A stretch of 64,000 bases of DNA from Streptomyces sp. NRRL B-24484 (GTDB lineage: Bacteria > Actinomycetota > Actinomycetes > Streptomycetales > Streptomycetaceae). The stretch is taken from assembly GCF_000717715.1 (NCBI RefSeq), contig NZ_JOAI01000026.1:46365-110364 (forward strand). The letters run 5' to 3'. This document shows positions 59,115 through 64,000 of the stretch, piece by piece (positions within the stretch are counted from its first letter, which is position 1; every line of letters begins with the position of its first letter). The position numbers were made by a program, and so were the translations under genes. The notes under the pieces were generated by a model. The model ran no database searches and was not told the DNA's origin. It saw only the letters and a program-made list of their open reading frames with translations.

Positions 59115-59798
59115 ATGCCGCACTGGGGGGTGGGGGGCGTGCCGACGCGCCTCCTCGCGGACGGCGCTCCGGTCACCGTCCCGCGCGGGCCGGCCCGGGA
59201 CGCCGCCCGCGACGAGCTGCTGAACCCGGCCTACCACCGGCACGACCCGAGCCTGGTGCAGCGCGCCACGGCCTGGCTGGACGACCGGATCGGCGAGCTG
59301 TTCGGGAAGGTCGGCGAGTCCGTGGCGGGCACCGGCACCGGCATCGTGCTGGCCGTGCTGCTGGCCGCAATCGTGGTCGCCGCCGTCTGGTGGCGGCTCG
59401 GCGCTCCGCGCCGCGAGGCCCGCAGCGGCGCTGCACTGTTCGCGCACCGCGGCCCGCGCACCGCCGACCAGCACCGCGCCGAGGCCGCCGCGCACGCCGC
59501 CGCCGGGGACTGGCCGCAGGCCGTCCGCGAGCAGATGCGCGCCCTGGTGCGGGCCCTGGAGGAACGGACGGTGCTGGACGTCCGGCCCGGCCGCACCGCC
59601 GACGAGGCCGCCGCGGAGGCCGGCCGCACCCTGCCCGACCACGCCGCGGCCCTCACCGCCGCCGCCCGCACCTTCGACGACGTCGTGTACGGCGAGCGCA
59701 CCGCCGACCGGGCCGCCTACGACGGCCTGCTCGCGCTCGACCGCGCCCTCGGCGCGGCCCGTCCGGTGCTCGTCCCGACCGGCGGAGCCGCCGTATGA
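59115..59798 (+). CDS. DUF4129 domain membrane protein
   Basis: 227 residues. One helix near 70-95 (GTGIVLAVLLAAIVVAAVWW) is flanked by a short outer N-terminal part (ARDELLNPAYHRHDPSLVQRATAWLDDRIGELF) and a cytoplasmic C-terminal DUF4129 region (WPQAVREQMRALVRALEERTVLDVRPGRTADEAAAEAGR). The partner genes (DUF4350, MoxR, DUF58) are typical. ATG 59115 has no clear ribosome binding site; GTG 59139 with G-rich sequence before it is an alternative. It ends overlapping the next gene by 4 bases. Function unknown. Confidence 0.88.
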   Translation: MPHWGVGGVPTRLLADGAPVTVPRGPARDAARDELLNPAYHRHDPSLVQRATAWLDDRIGELFGKVGESVAGTGTGIVLAVLLAAIVVAAVWWRLGAPRREARSGAALFAHRGPRTADQHRAEAAAHAAAGDWPQAVREQMRALVRALEERTVLDVRPGRTADEAAAEAGRTLPDHAAALTAAARTFDDVVYGERTADRAAYDGLLALDRALGAARPVLVPTGGAAV

Positions 59799-61068
59799 CC
59801 ACTGCACCGCCCGCCCCCGCCCCGGCCGAGCCGTCCGCGACCGCCGCCGCAGCACCGGAGGACGCCGCCGCCGCGGCCGCCCCGGCGACCAGCCTCGCCG
59901 TACCGGCCCGCCGGCGCTGGCGCCGGGCCCGCTGGTACCTGCTGGCCGCCGCCCTGCTCGTCCTGGTCGGCCTGCTCGTCGGCGGACTCGGCGGCGCCAG
60001 CACCTGGCCGCCGCTCGACCCGCGCTCCCCCGACCCGGACGGCGCCCGCGCCCTCGTCCGCCTGCTGGAGCGGCAGGGCGTCACCGTCCGCACCGCCACC
60101 GGCGAGTCGGACCTGGCCGCCGCCCTGTCCGCCCCCGACACCACCGTGGTGCTGCCCGACCCCTACCTGCTCGACCGGGCCGCGCTGGACCGGCTGGCCG
60201 CTGCCCGCGGCCCCGCCGGCCGGCTCGTCCTGCTCGCCCCGGACGACGCCCAGCTGGCCGTCCTCGCCCCCGACGTCCGCACCGCGACCGCCACCGACGG
60301 GCTGCCCGACTACGCCGCCGAGCAGTCCACCGAGCCCGCCTGCGACCTGCCCGAGGCGACCCGCGCCGGCAGCGCCGAACTCGGCGGCCTGCTCTACCTC
60401 CCGGCGTCCGGCGACACCGCCTGCTACCCGCGCCACGGCCGGCCCACCGTCGTCCTGCACACCGACGCGACCGGCCGGCAGACCGCCGTCCTCGGCACCG
60501 ACCGGCCGCTCACCAACCAGCGCCTCGCCAAGGACGGCAACGCCTCCCTCGCCCTCGGCCTGCTCGGCTCCCGCCCGCACCTGGTCTGGTACCTGCCCGA
60601 CTACACGAGCACCGGCGCCCCGGCCACCGCCGACCGCCGCAGCCTGCTCGACCACGTCCCGGACGGCTGGCGGTGGGCCGGCCTGCAACTGGCGGTCGCC
60701 GCCGCCCTCGCCGCCGCCTGGCGGGCCCGTCGGCTCGGCCCGGTGGTCTCCGAGGACCTGCCGGTCGTGGTCCGCGCCACCGAGACCACCGAGGGCCGCG
60801 CCCGCCTCTACCGCAGGGCGAACGCCCGCGGCCACGCCGCCGACGCGCTGCGCCGCGCCGTCCGGCACCGGCTCGCCCCGGTCCTCGGCGTCCCGGCCGC
60901 CGCCGGCGAGCCCGACCCGGCCGCCCTCTGCGCGGCCGCCGCCGGCCGCCTCGGCCGCCCGTCCGCCGACCTGCGGACGCTGCTGTACGGCGGGCCCCCC
61001 ACCGACGACGCCGCACTGCTGCGGCTCTCCGACGACCTCGACGCCCTGGAAAGGCAGGTACGACAGCC

Positions 61069-61072
<4 letters not shown>
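59795..61072 (+). CDS. DUF4350 domain membrane protein
   Basis: 425 residues. The N-terminus is Ala/Pro-rich, one helix lies near 47-68, then a soluble domain with [30 protein letters not shown] and VVLPDPYLL (DUF4350), a second helix near 295-315, and a cytoplasmic tail with [27 protein letters not shown] 59795 overlaps the upstream stop (ATGA), and its own stop overlaps the MoxR start (GTGA): tight translational coupling. The domain resembles glutamine amidotransferase-like folds without obvious catalytic residues. Works with the MoxR/DUF58 pair by context. Confidence 0.87.
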
Positions 61073-62094
<1,022 letters not shown>

Positions 62095-62163
62095 CCCGCC
62101 CGCCCCCTCCGCCCGCACGGGCCGAGGGGGCCCGACACCCCCGCACACCGAGGAGTCCCACCC

Positions 62164-63474
62164 ATGGCCCTGACCGGCCGCACCGCCCTGCTCGCCGCGC
62201 TCGGCGCGCTCGTCGTCGGCCTGGTCGCCCCCTCCTGGGCGGGGATCGGCACCGTCACCCTCCTGCTCCTGCTGGCCGTTGCCGCCGACCTGGTGCTCGC
62301 CGCGCCCGTCCGCTCCCTGCAGCTGACCCGCGACGGCGACACCCGGGTCCGGCTCGGAGACGCCGCAGAGGTCCGACTCGCCGTCACCAATCCGGCCGGC
62401 AGGCCGCTGCGCGCCCTCGTCAGGGACGCCTGGGCGCCGTCCTCCTGGCACCCCGGAACCTCCTGGGCGAACTCCCGACACACCGTCACCGTCCCGGCCG
62501 GCGAGCGCCGCCGGCTCACCACCGTCCTCGGCCCGACCCGCCGCGGCGACCACCACGCCCACCGGGTGACGATCCGTTCCCTCGGCCCGCTCGGCCTGGC
62601 CGGCCGCCAGGGCGCCCACCGGGTGCCGTGGACGGTCCGCGCCCTGCCGCCCTTCGCCAGCCGCAAGCACCTGCCCTCCCGGCTCGCCCGGCTGCGCGAA
62701 CTCGACGGCCGCACCTCGGTCCTGACCCGCGGGCAGGGCACCGAGTTCGACTCGCTGCGCGAGTACCTGCCCGGCGACGACGTCCGCTCCATCGACTGGC
62801 GGGCCAGCGCCCGCCGCAGCACCGTCGCCGTCCGCACCTGGCGCCCGGAGCGGGACCGGCACATCCTGATCGTCCTCGACACCGGCCGGGGCTCCGCCGG
62901 ACGCGTCGGCGACGCCCCGCGGCTGGACGCAGCCCTCGACGCCGCACTGCTCCTCACCGCCCTCGCCACCAAGGCCGGCGACCGGGTCGACCTGCTCGCG
63001 CACGACCGGGTCCGCCGCGCCGCCGTGGTCGGCCGCTCCGCCGCCGAGGTGCTGCCCGCCTTCACCGACGCGATGACCACCCTGGAGCCCGCCCTCGTCG
63101 AGACCGACCTGCGGGCGCTCACCGCGGCCGCCCTGCGGATGTCCCCGCACCGCTCGCTGATCGTGCTGGTGACCGGCCTCGACGCGGGCGCCACCGAGGA
63201 CGGACTGCTCCCCCAGCTACCGCTGCTGACCAAGCGCCACGAGGTCGTGCTGGCCTCCGTCGCCGACCCGCGGCTGGACGAGCTGGCGGCGGCCCGCGGC
63301 ACCCTGGACGCCGTCTACGGCGCGGCCGCCGCCGAGCAGACCCGGGCCGACCGCCGCCGCACCGCCGAACGCCTCACCCGGCACGGCGTCACCGTCCTCG
63401 ACGCACCGCCCGCGGCCCTGCCCCCGGTCCTCGCCGACACCTACCTCGCCCTCAAGGCCGCCGGCCGGCTCTGA
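62164..63474 (+). CDS. DUF58 domain protein
   Basis: 436 residues. Two N-terminal membrane helices (about 5-48), an Ig-like segment, then the DUF58 core with [27 protein letters not shown] and a VWA-like region ([11 protein letters not shown]). It is the standard partner of MoxR ATPases; its biochemical role is unknown. GAGGAG lies 9 bases before ATG 62164. Last gene of the operon; 69 bases separate it from moxR. No clear terminator follows before the rRNA operon end. Confidence 0.93.
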   Translation: MALTGRTALLAALGALVVGLVAPSWAGIGTVTLLLLLAVAADLVLAAPVRSLQLTRDGDTRVRLGDAAEVRLAVTNPAGRPLRALVRDAWAPSSWHPGTSWANSRHTVTVPAGERRRLTTVLGPTRRGDHHAHRVTIRSLGPLGLAGRQGAHRVPWTVRALPPFASRKHLPSRLARLRELDGRTSVLTRGQGTEFDSLREYLPGDDVRSIDWRASARRSTVAVRTWRPERDRHILIVLDTGRGSAGRVGDAPRLDAALDAALLLTALATKAGDRVDLLAHDRVRRAAVVGRSAAEVLPAFTDAMTTLEPALVETDLRALTAAALRMSPHRSLIVLVTGLDAGATEDGLLPQLPLLTKRHEVVLASVADPRLDELAAARGTLDAVYGAAAAEQTRADRRRTAERLTRHGVTVLDAPPAALPPVLADTYLALKAAGRL

Positions 63475-63912
63475 CCGGCTCTGCCCGGCTCCAGCACCAG
63501 TTCGGAGAGCGTCGCATCCACCGCTGTGGCGAACCTCGTCACGGTGGTGATCGACCGCAGCCCGGCAGGACGTGCCGTGACCACTCCGCGCGATTGACGA
63601 TCCGTGGTGCCGTGCCCCGCGGATGCAGCGCCGGCCAGCACACATGGGCCTCCGGGCGAACAGCTCCGGCGCCGCGCCTCCACCACCACCGCCGGGTAAG
63701 GGAAATGACCGGGCAGCAGGTGCTCCGGACCGGATCCGCCCCCGAGGTCGCCACGGGACGCCGCCACTACCCCGACGCCGGCCCACGACACCTCGCCCTC
63801 CGCCTCGGCGGCGCCGCCCTCCAGGAGCAGTACGAGCAACTGGAACGCCCCGCGACCTCGGACCTGCACTCGGCTGACAACTCCGGTGTACGTGAATCCG
63901 GTCCGGAAATGC
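63475..63912. other. Intergenic region with possible gene remnants
   Basis: Between the DUF58 gene and the rRNA operon end. Plus-strand frames include a short stretch reading VANLVTVVIDRSPAGRAVTTPRD before a stop near 63597, and one from ATG 63706 (MTGQQVLRTGSAPEVATG) that runs through the rRNA terminator to the window edge. Neither has a convincing start or family match; they look like remnants. Confidence 0.35.
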
Positions 63913-63949
63913 GAGAAGCCCCGCCCGGTGTCCCCGGGCGGGGCTTCTC
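63913..63949 (-). terminator. rRNA operon terminator
   Basis: Perfect 16-bp stem GAGAAGCCCCGCCCGG / CCGGGCGGGGCTTCTC with a 5-base loop, 9 bases after the 5S rRNA 3' end on the minus strand. Confidence 0.92.
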
Positions 63950-63957
63950 AGAAGAAT

Positions 63958-64000
63958 TGTTCGGCGGCGTCCTACTCTCCCACAGGGTCCCCCCTGCAGT
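63958..64000 (-). rRNA. rrf: 5S ribosomal RNA, 3' part
   Basis: The minus strand reads ACTGCAGGGGGGACCCTGTG, then GGAGAGTAGGACGCCGCCGAACA, the conserved 3' third of actinobacterial 5S rRNA. CGCCGCCGAAC is the 3' strand of helix I. The 5' part, and presumably 23S and 16S rRNA, lie beyond the right edge. Confidence 0.95.

Noticed and set aside
63441..63869. 142-codon minus-strand frame after the DUF58 gene
   Set aside because: No ribosome binding site, no recognisable domain, and it overlaps the DUF58 3' end; probably remnant or chance.

Overview
The window is very GC-rich actinobacterial chromosome with Streptomycetaceae gene content and order: a MtrAB-LpqB cassette, ftsEX-smpB-ssrA, tandem pkaB/pkaA-type kinases, a ~1,650-residue NAD-glutamate dehydrogenase, HelD, a MurA-HU pair, many GTG starts, and strong hairpin terminators. 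The 14-residue tmRNA tag (ANTKRDTPQFALAA) is also of Streptomyces type. The source is most likely a Streptomyces or Kitasatospora core chromosome. I see no insertion sequence, prophage, CRISPR array or biosynthetic cluster. The window ends inside the 3' end of an rRNA operon (5S rRNA plus its terminator, minus strand).

Layout. 1-1.4 kb: partial MFS exporter and a guanidinium exporter (Gdx/SugE) behind a guanidine-III riboswitch. 1.4-1.8 kb: tRNA-Cys with a possible Cys-rich mini-ORF upstream. 1.9-5.2 kb: a small type VII secretion-type cassette (mycosin protease, two WXG100-like proteins), whose two transcription units share an unusual two-box promoter-like motif. 5.3-9.7 kb: three-subunit molybdenum hydroxylase operon (FAD, 2Fe-2S, Mo) with odd features in two subunits. 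10-12.7 kb: GH20 hexosaminidase, DUF3039 protein, YqgE/AlgH protein. 13-19.3 kb: murA, hup, malic enzyme, a candidate small RNA, helD. 19.6-22.4 kb: HemD-like/winged-helix fusion and NarK. 22.6-28.4 kb: ssrA, smpB, S41 protease, ftsX, ftsE, a small Cys-rich membrane protein, prfB with a duplicated gene tail. 28.4-34.7 kb: two membrane Ser/Thr kinases next to an FHA/EccC-like ATPase. 34.7-45 kb: HD protein, NAD-glutamate dehydrogenase, a P5C-dehydrogenase-like pseudoenzyme, HAD hydrolase, DUF6912 protein, patatin-like lipase. 45.3-57.6 kb: Rv3235-family protein, secA, YcaQ-like protein, LuxR-type response regulator, hpf, comF-like, lpqB-mtrB-mtrA. 57.9-63.5 kb: membrane protein, DUF4129, DUF4350, MoxR ATPase and DUF58 operon. 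63.9-64 kb: rRNA operon end.

How the parts fit together. Much of the window is cell-envelope and growth-control machinery: peptidoglycan synthesis (MurA), divisome/hydrolase control (FtsEX), envelope two-component sensing (MtrAB-LpqB), secretion (SecA, mycosin/WXG proteins), ribosome rescue and hibernation (tmRNA-SmpB, HPF, RF2), transcription recycling (HelD), and Ser/Thr phosphorylation with an FHA reader.

The least ordinary signals are: the shared two-box motif in front of the two ESX units; an FHA/EccC-like ATPase beside two kinases; two intact enzyme-family proteins lacking catalytic residues (the Mo subunit and the P5CDH-like protein); a 48-bp duplicated 3' tail of prfB; and a candidate ~127-nt RNA between the malic enzyme gene and helD. 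All assignments come from reading the sequence and remembered family motifs; no database search was run.
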